Assembly: GCA_033065855.1 (NCBI GenBank) | Contig: JAVXUO010002195.1 | Span: 1-64,000, forward strand | Source: Escallonia rubra | Taxonomy: Eukaryota > Streptophyta > Magnoliopsida > Escalloniales > Escalloniaceae | Length of the DNA: 64,000 bases | Direction: 5' to 3' | In this document: piece by piece, positions 32,537 through 43,735 of the stretch | Position numbering within the stretch: position 1 is the stretch's first letter | How the letters are laid out: the number at the start of each line of letters is the position of its first letter | Made by a program: the position numbers and the translations under genes | Notes under the pieces: model-generated | The model's input: the letters and a program-made list of their open reading frames with translations, nothing else | Told to the model about the DNA's origin: nothing | The model's database searches: none

Positions 32537-32545
32537 ATTTATTTA

Positions 32546-35433
32546 CTTGAGTACTGCAACTCTACATTGAATTACAAGAGCTGAAGAAGAATGACTTGTC
32601 AATCTCTGGATATTTGCACAAGGCTAAGTCCTTATCTGATGAGCTAAGCGCTGCTGGAAAATCGGTATCCCCTGCCGAATTTAATGCAATTATTTATCGA
32701 AACATTTGTTATTGCAGCTCTCAATCTTCACCAAGAACCAGTCTCCTTTTATGAGCTACACGGTCAGTTGGTGGCACATGAAATTCTGCTGAAGCATTCC
32801 TTGGCTCCCACGGCAAACATCATTCTCCGAGGCTCTCTGCCCCTTCTTCCTACACCAACATCCTCATCCACTTTCAAGCCTCACCCTAATAACCAGCCCA
32901 ACAATTTCTACAGCTGCGCAATCATGGTCCTTGCCAAATTTGTGGTTTGACTAATCATATTGCTCTCACTTGTCGCAGTCGCTATGCTCCAAGGTAGAAA
33001 ACTCACTCTCCTCGCAATAGCAATTTTCAGAACCGCAATTTCAATGCTTCTACAAATTATTCTAATGTTGCGCCACCTCTCAATTGGTTTCCTGATACCA
33101 CAGCCAATTATCATCTCACCCCGGATGTCAATGCTTTGAATGTTGTCAGTGAGTATAGGGTAATAATAACCTACATGTTGGTAATGGCCAAGGATTGTTG
33201 ATAACTCATACTGGTAATGCCTCTATTCACTGTAACACTCGTAAGCTTGTGATCTACGTAATGTTATATGTGTCCCCAAAATTGTTAAAAACCTCATTTC
33301 TGTTCAAATATTTACGTTTGATAACTCTTGTTTCTTTGAATTTTGGCCTAACCACTTTGTGATCAAGGATCAACGCATCAAGAAGGTGTTGATGGAAGGG
33401 CCAAGTGAAGCTGGAAATATACTCGTTGCATCAACCAATGTTAGCTATGGCAGCTTCGGCACCATCTCTTGATGATTGGCACATGCGGCTAAGGCACTCC
33501 AATATTCAAAAACTAAATTCTTTGGTTAGAAAAAATTTGGTAGCTAGTTCTTCATCAACTATTTCTCCTTATTCTAGTTGTTTAATGGGCAAGATGTCTC
33601 GATTGTCTTTAGCTTCTATTGATCATCGTAGTTTAAAACCCTTTGATATTATTCATTCTGATGTTTGGGGACCTGCCCTGTTTTATCTCATTAAGGACAT
33701 CGTTATTTTGTGTTATTTGTCGATGATTTTTCCCGTTTTACGTGGGTCTATTTTTTGAAGAATAAGAGTGATGTTTACTCGGTTTACTTGAATTCTGAAA
33801 GATTAATTGAAAGGCAATTTGGCACTCATATAAAAGCTTTTCATTCCGATTGGGGAGGGGAGTTTCAAAAACTGCGCCACTATTTCCAACTCAAAGGCAT
33901 TACCCATCGTATTGCATGTCCTTATACCCATGAGCAAAATGGTGTTGCCGAACGAAAAATTCGACATCTTGTAGACACCACTTTAACGCTTCTTGCTCAT
34001 GCACATTTGCCATTGAAATTTTGGAACTATTCTTTGGAACAAAGTGCCATGATTATCAATGTTATACCCAGTAATGTCATAAAAAATCAATCGCCTTATA
34101 AATTACTTTTTCAAAAGCCCCCAAATTATTTAGCTTTCAAACTTTTTGGCTGTGCCATTTTTCCATGGTTAAGACCTTACAACTCACAAAAATTTCAATT
34201 TCGTACTCAAAAATGCATTTATCTTGGCCATAGTCCCACCCATTCTGCATATCCATGTTTTGATAAATCCAATGGTCGAATTTATTTAGCTAGGCATGCT
34301 CAATTTCACGAGCATGAATTTCCCTATGATACCGCCCACCAATCATTCCCATTAGCTGTTGATTGTACCCCTTGGTTGAGCTTCTCTCATTCTGTCTCTC
34401 ACTTGGACAGTCCATCAATATCAGGTTTGTCTCCTTCTCCATCTCCTTCTCATTCTCCTTTTATTTCTCCATCCCCAGTTTTTGTTTCTCATTCGCCCAC
34501 CTCATCCCTTACTAACTCCAAAACTCCTTCTTCCACCTCCACTCCTAACCTCACCAAAACACTCTCTACAACATCACCACCATCTACTTCATGTAATTCT
34601 CCTATTTTATCACAACGACAACCACCGTCCTCTTCCTCAATCCAAGGCTTAAATTTAGTTGTTGACCTCACCAACTTTTCAAACTCATCCAAACCTACAG
34701 ATCCCATCTTTCCATCCCTCACACATACCATGACTTTACGACCCTCAACCGTGAACAAAAGACAAGCCAACCTTGCCCAAACCAACCACAACTTTCTCTA
34801 CATAGAACCCAAAACCGTAACTCAAGCTAAAAAATGTCAAGAGTGGCGTGATGCTATGCAGCATGAATTAAATGCACTCCTTCAAAATCACACATGGCAG
34901 TTGGTTCCTCGCCCTTCACACAAGAATATTATTGGGAATAAATGGGTCTTTCGTATAAAAAAAAATTCAGATGGTACGATCGATCGCCGTTTGGTGGCAA
35001 CAGGGTATGCTCAGCAATCAGGTGTTGATCATCAGGAGACTTTCTCTCCCGTCATCAAATTCACAACCATTCGCACTGTTCTTACATTGGCCACTGTTCA
35101 GAATTGGCCTATTCGTCAGATTGATATATCCAAATCTTTCTTGCATGGATATTTGGCCGATGAAATTTATATGGAGCAGCCCATGGGTTATGTTGACAAG
35201 GATTTTCCCAATCATGTTTGCAAGCTTCAACGTTTTCTTTATGGTTTAAAACAAGCCCCTCGGGCTTGGTTTCATCGTCCCTCTGATTTCTTGTCCGATT
35301 GGGTTTTGTTCCATCCAAGGCTAATAGTTATGTATATATTCTTCACAAGGGCCGTATTCATTTTTATATCTTAGTCTATGTTGATGACATAGTCCTTACT
35401 TGTTCCGATCATACGAAGATGGAGTGGTTTCTT
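32546..35433 (+). mobile_element. Copia LTR-retrotransposon fossil body (Copia-A), unit I
   Basis: Plus-strand parts in order: gag remainder (about 32550-33120), GAG-pre-integrase region (about 33405-33620), integrase core, then a serine/proline-rich linker and the first part of reverse transcriptase (33710-35374). CACTA-2 interrupts the RT at 35434, with CTT duplicated. Further RT sequence resumes at 39781. No LTR is attached at this left end. Broken fossil with several breaks; old relative to the CACTA insertion and the tandem duplication. Confidence 0.88.
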
Positions 35434-36019
35434 CCCTACAAGGAATAATGCTTTTAGCGACGGGAAAATTCTTCGCTAAAAGCCTAGATTCCGTCTCTAA
35501 AAGTTTTAGCGACGGAATCCCCGTCGCTGAAAGTCCTTCGTATAAAAGGCCGTTACTAAAAGTTTTGCGACGGAATTATAAAATCCGTCGTCTAATATAT
35601 AACGTTTGGCGACGGATTTATTTCTAAATTAGCGACGGATATTCCGTCGCTAATTCTGTTTTGCATACTTTAATTTAAATTTTTTTTTTCGAAATTAGCG
35701 ACGCGATAAACTTTTTAGCAAGGGAATTAATCCGTCGCTAAAACTCAATTTTTTTTTATTTTTTATTGCCCAAACCTGTAATAAAAAATTCAAACCAATT
35801 GGGTCACATCCTCCGTCAACAATCTCAATATCTCAAATGCACGATTAACAATCTAAAATCATCAATTAACAAATCATCGATCAATAATCACAAATATCAA
35901 ATGCACAATTAACAACCTACAATTATCAAATAAATTGCAATTTTCAAATAACACAAAATTGTTCAAAATGTACATATCCGATGCGATTAATTTAAAATAT
36001 TGTCTAATTACGGCTCAGA

Positions 36020-36453
36020 GTTCAATATTGGGGGAAATGTTTTTCACAAGTGCTTTGATCAAACACCAGCACTTGAAAACGCATTTGCCCCATGTGTTCA
36101 AAGATTACAAAGTCTCCTAGATAGAGGTCATGCTGCTGCACGAATTCTCTCCAACCCTCCTCGAAGCAAAGTTCCTCTTGGCCAAGCTTCTTCTTCAATT
36201 TAACAGGCCATGACCCCGCAAGTTGCTTCAAATCTCAATGTGGTATACAATCTGCAAAGTGCTACCGATATGGCCTAACATATTCATAATACAGTAAGAC
36301 ATGTAAGTTTTTAACCAAAGATAAAACTTTTAACACACACGAAAACACAGAGAAAGTAGGATGGCATACAAGTTATGTATGAAAACCAGGCATCATGACC
36401 TTGAAGAAGTGCCTGCTGACTGGAACGTCCCTGTTCACCGAAGCAGAAGCCAT
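36020..36453 (-). pseudogene. Captured B3 DNA-binding domain gene fragment, copy 2
   Basis: Minus-strand exon 1 starts at ATG 36453 (MASASVNRDVPVSRHFFKVM, then MPGFHT) and meets a TAA where a Lys codon would be expected, followed in frame by LVCHPTFS, which fits the B3 'IPPAF' segment. After an intron ending CTTTGCAG, exon 2 (36250-36020) encodes SWPVKLKKKLGQEELCFEEG, WREFVQQHDLYLGDFVIFE and FQVLVFDQSTCEKHFP, the C-terminal half of a B3 domain (REM type). Compared with copy 3, about ten bases are lost just before SWPVKL. The preserved intron shows DNA-level capture. B3 proteins are plant transcription factors; this piece is a single damaged domain. Confidence 0.8.
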
Positions 36454-37190
36454 TTAACCTACTTTAACATGAAAAACCAATCGAGGATTATTCAATCGAT
36501 GAGCATCAATTTCATAGCTGAATTAAATCTATCAAACTATGTTAAAGTGATGCTAAAAAAACAGATCCACAGTGAGTTGTAGCTAAAATGACTACCACAA
36601 AAATCTCAACTACGCACATCATCATTTCACCACCCAAATAGCCACATATACTGTTGAACGTCACTCACATATTACAAATAACAACCCCAAAAATCTCAAA
36701 CCAATCACCGAATGAAACCTAACCCTAGTTCAAATCCAATCACTGGATCTCAACGAAGACAAAAAAAAAAACCACCAAAGTTCAAAGATTTGCTGCACTC
36801 AAACCATCTCTGGGCAATATGGAGTAATTATGGGATGACCAAGGGCTAATTAGGGCTAACTGGGTTATTAGGGTTAATTCCGATAGTCAGAGTTTAGCGT
36901 TATGGGTTTAATTAATCTAATTAGGATTTATTAAGATATGTTAGGGCTAATTAGTGTTAATGAGGAGTACCTTGGGCTAATTATAGGTAATTAGGGTTAA
37001 TTATGACTAATTAGGGTTATTTAGTCATAATTAGGGTATAATTGTGCCGAGTAGTGTGGATTGGTCATAATTTGGGCTAATTAGGCTTAATTGGGTTATG
37101 TTAGGGCTGATTAGTGTTAATTAGGGCTAACTTGGGGTAATTACAGCTAATTTGATTTTCATTGGCCTCTTAGGGTTAATTAAAACTAAT
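36454..37190. other. CACTA-2 internal DNA with GGGCTAATTAGGG repeats, copy 2
   Basis: 36454-36700 may include sequence captured upstream of the B3 fragment. 36845-37190 is the degenerate repeat block also seen at 7910-8290. No gene. Confidence 0.55.
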
Positions 37191-37194
37191 TAGG

Positions 37195-37610
37195 CTCGTT
37201 AGACACGTGTCCGACACCTACCGACACGTGTCCGAAACCTCCGGACACGTTCGAAGACATTGATTTATTTTTTAAATGCCGGATACCGTGTCCGTCACCC
37301 CTTGAAGAGGTGTCCACAAGTATAAAGCCAAAATGTGACATTTCGGTGTCGGTGTCGATCGAACGCGGTGTCCGTGACCTACCGACACCTCGACACCTCA
37401 TCGACACATCCGGACACGTGTCGGACACCTCCGGATATGTGTCTGATACCTCTCAGCGGTGTCGGAAGGCATTGATTTATTTTTTAATTGCCGAACATTG
37501 TGTACCCATTGAAGAGGTGCCGGACACCGAACTAAGGGTGTCCACAAGTATGTTGCCAAAATATTGCATTTCGGTGTCGGCGTCGATCGAATGCAGTGTC
37601 CGTGTCCGTG
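37195..37610. repeat. CACTA-2 ACACGTGTC motif cluster, copy 2
   Basis: Same motif array as 8280-8720, slightly shorter. The overlapping plus and minus frames are repeat-generated. Confidence 0.75.
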
Positions 37611-38226
37611 TTACCTAACACGTATCTCAATCCAATTGGGTCCCATCCTCCGTCAACAATCTCAATTCTCAATTCTCCAATGCAATAAAAATTAATAAAA
37701 ATCACAAATGCAATCCAATTGGGTCCCATCCTCCGTCAACAATCTCAATACCTCAAATGCTCAATGCAAAATTAACAATCTAAAATCATCAATTAACAAC
37801 CAAAAATTAAGGTGCACAACCGCCAAGTGCACAAATAATCAGACTGCAAATTGTGCTATTAGGGAGGGAAGAGGAGGGAGGGGGGCGGGGGTGCTGCAAA
37901 TTTTCAGATGGGAAGAATCGAATTCAAAACCTTGTGAAAATCAGATATCTGATAATACCATGAGAAGTTGCCATATGTTCTGAAAGCTTAAGGATTTAAA
38001 CAATAGCTCAAGCATTGTATATCATGCATTAAGAAGTGTATGATCTTATTTTGGTGTTCTAATGAAATAGAGCATCATAAAAACAATACCGACGATCCTC
38101 ATATGCATTCAAACAAATCTAATGTTTACTCTTTTGAAAACCTTGAAGTATTGCCACGTTCTCTTTTATTTTTAATTTTTACAATCTGTTAGAGAATACA
38201 AATGGGCTCCTTGATCACATTTATGA

Positions 38227-38293
38227 AGAGAGAGAGAGAGAGAGAGAGGGGGGGAGAGGGAGAGGGAGAGGGAGATATATATATATATATATA
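38227..38293. repeat. (AG)n/(AT)n compound microsatellite, copy 2
   Basis: AG-rich tract followed by a short AT run. It is the position where copy 1 holds the 5.33-kb MULE. Confidence 0.85.
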
Positions 38294-39449
38294 GTACTCC
38301 CACTTTTTGATAATTTTATACCCTCGACATTTTGTAAATTTCTAGACTAGTTATTGAGCATGTACACAGTGACTTGACGTTTGTGCTCTAATTTGACATA
38401 TGTTTTACTGATAGATAATAGCTATTGATAGACAGTGACAAACAAGTCGAAGGGGCTCAAGGATAATCGTGGTAGCATAAAGTGGGAGTTGCACGATTGC
38501 TCAATACCTGCTCTTTCTTGGTTCCATATAAGTAAATCCATAAAAGTACATAACTGCTAATCTGGCTAAGATAGAGTAACATTAATAAAATGATCATACC
38601 CAGTCAATTGATCACCTAATTGCCTAAACTGTTGATCCGCTCAATGTACAGATAGAAGAAAATGAATAATAGGCCCTAAATCCAGTTCATGTAACTTATT
38701 TCTGTCAATTACCCACCGCGAAGATTCTTCTTCATTGTCCAAACAACCAAGATCATAAATCCTTAAGTACTTTTTATCCCTTTGATTTTTTTCAGACATT
38801 CTAGACAAGCATTTGAGCAATCATGTAAACATTGACTTACTAGTTGTTTCTGCCCTAATTTGACTAATATTTCATGCATCCATCATTACAGACTAAGTTC
38901 AGCCATTAGTTATTCAGATTATATGTCAGAAATTCGCAAAAAGTGAAGGGGGATAAAAGTTGCACGGGCATGATCCTAGTAGCAAAAGGTGTAAGGTGAA
39001 AGTTATTGCTCAATTACAACAATTACTACCCCTGTCAATCAATCTAAATTCACAAGTGCACTGAAATCAATAAATCCCAACCCCAGCAACGAACAATAAG
39101 AGAGACCCGAAAAAATTGGTAAGCATAAATTGGTAAGCATGCAGTGCATGCATAGATTGGTAAGCATACAGCAACAATAGCAAATTAATACAATCGAAAA
39201 GGAAATATAGCAAATTTTAACAATCGATTGTTAAGGTGGAAGGTAATTAACTTACCGGAGTTGGCCGGAGATCAAAGAAATTTTTTAGTAAGTGCAGTCG
39301 GAGTTGCAGACTACGCCGCCGGAGGTGGCGTGGCGTCGGCAGGAAGACTGGGGTGTCGCTGGAGGTGGGCTGCCGTAGAGGAAGTCGGTGAGAAATAATG
39401 AACAGAGAGAGAGAAACGGGAAAAAGAAGAGGAAGAAGGGGATCTGAGA
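38294..39449. other. CACTA-2 internal non-coding DNA, copy 2
   Basis: Equivalent of 14742-15900. No gene recognised. Confidence 0.6.
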
Positions 39450-39780
39450 TTTAAGATAGGACTTTTAGCGACGGGACGACCCCGTCCGTAAAAGACACTT
39501 TTTACCGACATAATTTTTAGCTATGGAACTATTTCGTTGTTTAAATATTTTTTAAAATATCATCGAAAATTAAAAAAATTCTAAAAATTATTTAGCGACG
39601 GTAACATTTGTCGGTAAATATCCGTCGGTAAATGTTCATTGGCTAATTCTTTTACCGACGGATAATTCCGTCGGTAAAAAGTTTTAACGACGGGTGTTTT
39701 ATCGACAATAAAACCCGTCGCTGAAATGTTTTTTAGCGACGGAATGGATTCCGTCGCTAAATCCATTTTTTCTTATAGTG

Positions 39781-39987
39781 CTTCATCAAGTTAAATTGGC
39801 TTTTTCGGTTCGTGATCTTGGACCTCTTCACTATTTTTTGGGAATACAAGTCAAACAGCTTTCAGATGGCATTCTTCTCACGCAAGAAAAGTATATTTAA
39901 GACTTGCTTAAGGAAACCAACATGGCTACCTCCAAGCCGTGCTCCACTCCTCTAGCCGTCTCACCGAATTTGAGTAAAATCATGGGT
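39781..39987 (+). mobile_element. Copia-A fossil, RT piece after CACTA-2, unit I end
   Basis: Short Copia RT segment starting at the CTT target copy and cut off at CATGGGTGT by the 1.87-kb deletion that joins it to RNase H-like gene upstream DNA. Broken fossil. Confidence 0.8.
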
Positions 39988-40158
39988 GTGTGGCTGTGAG
40001 CGCGTGCATTGTGTGTGGGTCGGGATGACTGACTGGGAGGAAGTGAGAGAGTGGGAGAGAGCGGGAGTTTCCTCAATAAAATTGGATTAAACTCTCCTAA
40101 TCTGTTTCCAAGTAGAGCAGTAATCGGTTTCCTACTTCGCCACATAAAAAATTCTCTC

Positions 40159-40166
40159 TATAAAGG
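40159..40166 (+). promoter_or_regulatory. Candidate TATA box of RNase H-like gene, unit II
   Basis: TATAAAGG, same place and spacing as at 18466. Confidence 0.45.
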
Positions 40167-40332
40167 AGTCTGTGGTTACTGCAGTGACCACCCATTCTCT
40201 CTACAAATCTCACGCTTGTTTTTCTTTTCTAAACCCCACTAGACGTCCCTGCGGTGTCCTCTTCTTGTCAAATACTTTTCTTTCCGAAATCTGTCGTCTC
40301 TTTCCAAATTCTGTGAGTAAGAGGAAGGTGAT

Positions 40333-40983
40333 ATGGCTGACGTATATCAGCCTTCGGTCGCCCCTACTTGGACTCCGTCGTTGCCCTGTTATGGGGGTGT
40401 TAACCATAGGCAAATGCGAGTGGAACAACTGCCGCCAAGGAAGGTTACGCTGGTTCAGTGGCACCCTCCTTCGCCAGGTTTTCTTAAGCTCAACACGGAC
40501 GGCAGTGCTTTCGGGCAACCAGGTCCTGCGAGTTATGGTGGGCTGATAAGGGGTGAAAAGGGGGAGTGGATATGTGGGTACGCCGGGAATATCGGAATTC
40601 GCACTAGTCTGACGGCTGAGATTTGCGGTATATACAAGGGTCTTTGTCTAATTCGAGAAAAGAATCTGTGTCGTGTGATGATAGAGACAGATTGTATGGC
40701 GGCGATCAGTCTCATTTCCTCGAGGGAAGAGGTAGACGACAAGCATCCGATGAAGAGGATCATTGACGAGTGCAGAGAAATAATGGCGAGTTGCGGCTGC
40801 TTTATGGTACATACAGTACGAGAGGGTAATTTTTGTGCGGATATGCTCGCGAAACTAGGGCACTGGCTGCAGAGTGACTATATTGAGTTGAGAGATCCTC
40901 CTCTAGAGGTGACTCCATATCTCTCGCGTGATGCTGTTGGGTTCAAGTATAAACGGCCTTTGCGACACTGCGCTCCGAAGTGA
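40333..40983 (+). CDS. RNase H-like (RVT_3) domain protein, 216 aa, unit II
   Basis: The protein is identical to the unit I copy over all 216 residues, with all catalytic positions kept (D56, E96, D120, H160, D170). The only nearby upstream difference I see is one base eight positions before the ATG region (GGTTATATGG against GGTGATATGG). AATAAA follows near 41312. The upstream DNA is fused at about 39988 to a Copia RT fragment, so any promoter element more than about 340 bases before the ATG differs from unit I. Confidence 0.75.
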   Translation: MADVYQPSVAPTWTPSLPCYGGVNHRQMRVEQLPPRKVTLVQWHPPSPGFLKLNTDGSAFGQPGPASYGGLIRGEKGEWICGYAGNIGIRTSLTAEICGIYKGLCLIREKNLCRVMIETDCMAAISLISSREEVDDKHPMKRIIDECREIMASCGCFMVHTVREGNFCADMLAKLGHWLQSDYIELRDPPLEVTPYLSRDAVGFKYKRPLRHCAPK

Positions 40984-43735
40984 AAGAAGAAATATATAAG
41001 TGTACTGGGCTCATGAGTGGGTGATAATGGAAGCTTGAATTGAAGCAAGCTAGGACTTTGCAGCATTAACTTGACGCGTGGGACAGATTGGGCATTGGGG
41101 AGAACTGGCGGCGTATTACTTGTTCTCCGTTGTGGACATAATGCAGATACGTGACCTACATGTGCAGGAGGCTTTCTAAGTAGGAGGTTTATGGGGGCTT
41201 GTGAAGATGACTTTGCACTCTTGTTGTGTTTTTCTTTGTATACGTTTGTCGCCATTAACTTTGGCACTCGCCTTATTCTTTGTATACGTTTTGTGTAAGC
41301 AAAATCTCTTTAATAAAAGTAGCTATATTTTTTGTAAGACTAGTAAGAATCACGTGCTTTCCACGCAAATTATTGATTCAAAATAAAAAGGTTTTAGACC
41401 TTATTGAACAACACAGTGAAACTTAATTAACTAAATTACGAACTGCTAATCAAAGATTCGACGCACGAAATTAAAAGTTCATTGAATAAAACATGGCTTT
41501 TACATTCAAACTCGAATTGCTAATGTCAGTTACCACCAATATTTGTTACTATTTGTTATACTTGTTACTTTTGTCAAATCAAGTTGTTATTGTCACCCAA
41601 AGTACAGTTACATGATATATACTCAATTTCAAACATCTTACACAAGTATTTAATTCTCACCAAACACTACAAGTATCTCATTGAAGTAACAAAAGTAAAG
41701 AAAGTGTTCTAGAGATAATTTGACTCACACAAATTGTAATGTGAAGGGTATATATTGGAATTTCAAGTAATACTTTTTTGTGGCACGTATACAAGTCTAG
41801 GGAGCGAAACCGAGAAGAAGTTTGTATTATAACTAAGTGATATAAATAAAACTTTATAATTTGTAACCCAAGAAGTACCGTAGAAAGTAAAATATCTAAT
41901 GGGAAGGAGATGTGATTACTAAATCTATAACAAACTTAATAAAAATGGAAGGAGTTAGGAGCTCAAATGATGCATCTTTGAAACCAAGAACAAATGAACT
42001 CAATAGATCTCGTAGGGCACTAAAAACTCACTTGCTTTGGCAACAAATCTAGTAACTATCTAAAGCTTTCAAGAATCTTCCTAAAATTTCTATGGTTCAC
42101 TTTTAAAGTTTTTGTCATTTTTCCTATAAGCATCTTTACTAAAGTTGAAAATATCATCATTTAAATCCTTTGGTATCATTAGTTATCCCTCTTGTTTTTT
42201 TTTTTTAACAATTAGTGAAGAATTTACTTCGTCAATAAGCCAGAAAAAAACTCTTCTTTCGTTCCTCCTTTCTCTGTCTATGTCTCTTTGTATCACTCAC
42301 TCCCTAACTCTTTTCTCGGTTCTCAGCTAAGAGCAACCATTTTTGCACCAAAATTAACGTGGTTTGGGTCAATAAAAGGGAAATTGAACTCACATTCTTG
42401 GTAAGTTCAGCTTATATTACCCCTACTATCATTTTCGTCACTTCATACAATTTCACAAGAATTTAATGAGTTATGTGGTACCATTAAAGGATTTCCATGG
42501 TATATATGTAACATCCTAGAATTATGGGAACGTTGGACACTCGCTCGATCACTTACACGAAGACAATAATACCCTTAACCTCATCAAATATAATACCGCA
42601 AACAGTCAGAGCAACTAAACCTAGTACTCTTAGCATACTATCATAATTGAAACGACAAGACTAAGTAAAAAAAAAAATTTAATAACAATATTAACCCACG
42701 TAGGGGTTCTAATGACCAGAACTACAACTAAATTTCTCTTTCCCTTGCTCGGATCTAATCCACACCCAATGCGATCTATTGTTGGTTATCACCTGCGGAA
42801 AGGAAGTCAAACGAGGGTGAGCTTATGAGAGCTCAGTAAGGGCGCTCAAAAATTTAGTAGAGGGATACGAACAATTCAGATATTTAGTACCATTGCAATA
42901 TGGTGAAGATTCAACTCAATGCCATAAACTAGGTACAAATAAGAACACTTTTCAGATACGATGCAAACAATCACAGGTGTTATTGAACAAGAGCAATTGC
43001 AAAGCCACACATGCAATGCACATGCAATGCAGGGTAATCACTTTGCAAAACCACAAAGGCGATGCTCACTGACACTTGTAACTACATATGCATATTTACA
43101 CCGGCTAGTCCATCAAGGTACTAGCCCACACCAATACACTGAATCCTCCAATACAAACCAACTCCCGCCAAAACACACCAATGCATAATCTCATGCCAAT
43201 ATATAGAAGGACAAAAATTCGATAATGCAACATGTTATTCAATGCTCGATGGATAATAATTAATGAGCACCGATAGGAGTTTCGGTAAACGTTATAACGC
43301 TCAATGAAAGATTTCTACGGTAAATAATGCAACTTTATCAAAATAACAGAATCGAAAAGAATAGCGATAACAAATCGGAAGAACATATGAAACAATTAAG
43401 AGGAGTTTGGTTCGGATGAAAATCCCTTACCTTATTCCGAAGCTAGTTATATCACTCGATCAACCAAAATCAGAGGTCCTCGGAGTAACCTAAGTTGGGG
43501 TAGCACAGATATCAGAACACCATCTCAACTACAATACAGTAAGACAAATACTAATTGCTTATATGGTGCTCATTCCTATTTTAAGAATAAGCCAATCTGC
43601 AACGGTTCGCACAAACAGCCCGAACTAGTTAAAAATCTTATATCACAACCCCAAGACTTAACCCCACCCCAAAATTCACAATAAAAATCTCATAAAATTG
43701 TTTTATAGTTTAAAACAGTATATATGATCAAAATA
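40984..43735. other. Non-coding DNA downstream of RNase H-like gene, unit II
   Basis: Close copy of 19291-22034. Adds an extra ACATGCAATGC unit near 43017. No conserved protein. Confidence 0.5.

Larger units (their letters stand above)
22547..32545. repeat. Large inverted repeat, unit I (arms about 3.7 kb, spacer 2.6 kb)
   Basis: 22547-26262 (MULE, LINE, AT-rich block) is repeated in reverse complement at about 28850-32545. The spacer (26263-28849) holds Copia pieces. The arms carry the same target duplication and the same 49-base LINE duplication, so they are copies of one insertion history. Confidence 0.9.
35434..39780. mobile_element. CACTA-2 copy 2, 4.35 kb, complete ends, non-autonomous
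   Basis: Starts CCCTACAAGGAATAATG (canonical CACTACAAG with one change) and ends TCTTATAGTG at 39780. The 3-bp target duplication CTT lies at 35431-35433 and 39781-39783. Both ends carry GCGACGG inverted motif blocks (35452-35740, 39450-39775). Inside are a captured B3 gene fragment, GGGCTAATTAGGG repeats, the ACACGTGTC cluster and AG/AT microsatellites. It has no transposase and would need one from another CACTA. Confidence 0.9.
18293..39985. repeat. Tandem segmental duplication, unit I (about 21.7 kb)
   Basis: Every landmark from 18293 recurs in the same order in unit II at an offset of 21,666-21,701 (rising to 22,139-22,186 after the solo LTR in unit II): the RNase H-like gene, minus LINE, MULE, AT-rich block, Copia pieces, inverted LINE and MULE, Copia body and CACTA-2. 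By eye, units I and II agree at about 99% around the RNase H-like gene. Confidence 0.9.

Noticed and set aside
34489-34791. 100-codon minus-strand frame within the Copia body
   Set aside because: Antisense to the Ser/Pro-rich linker of the Copia reading direction; low complexity.
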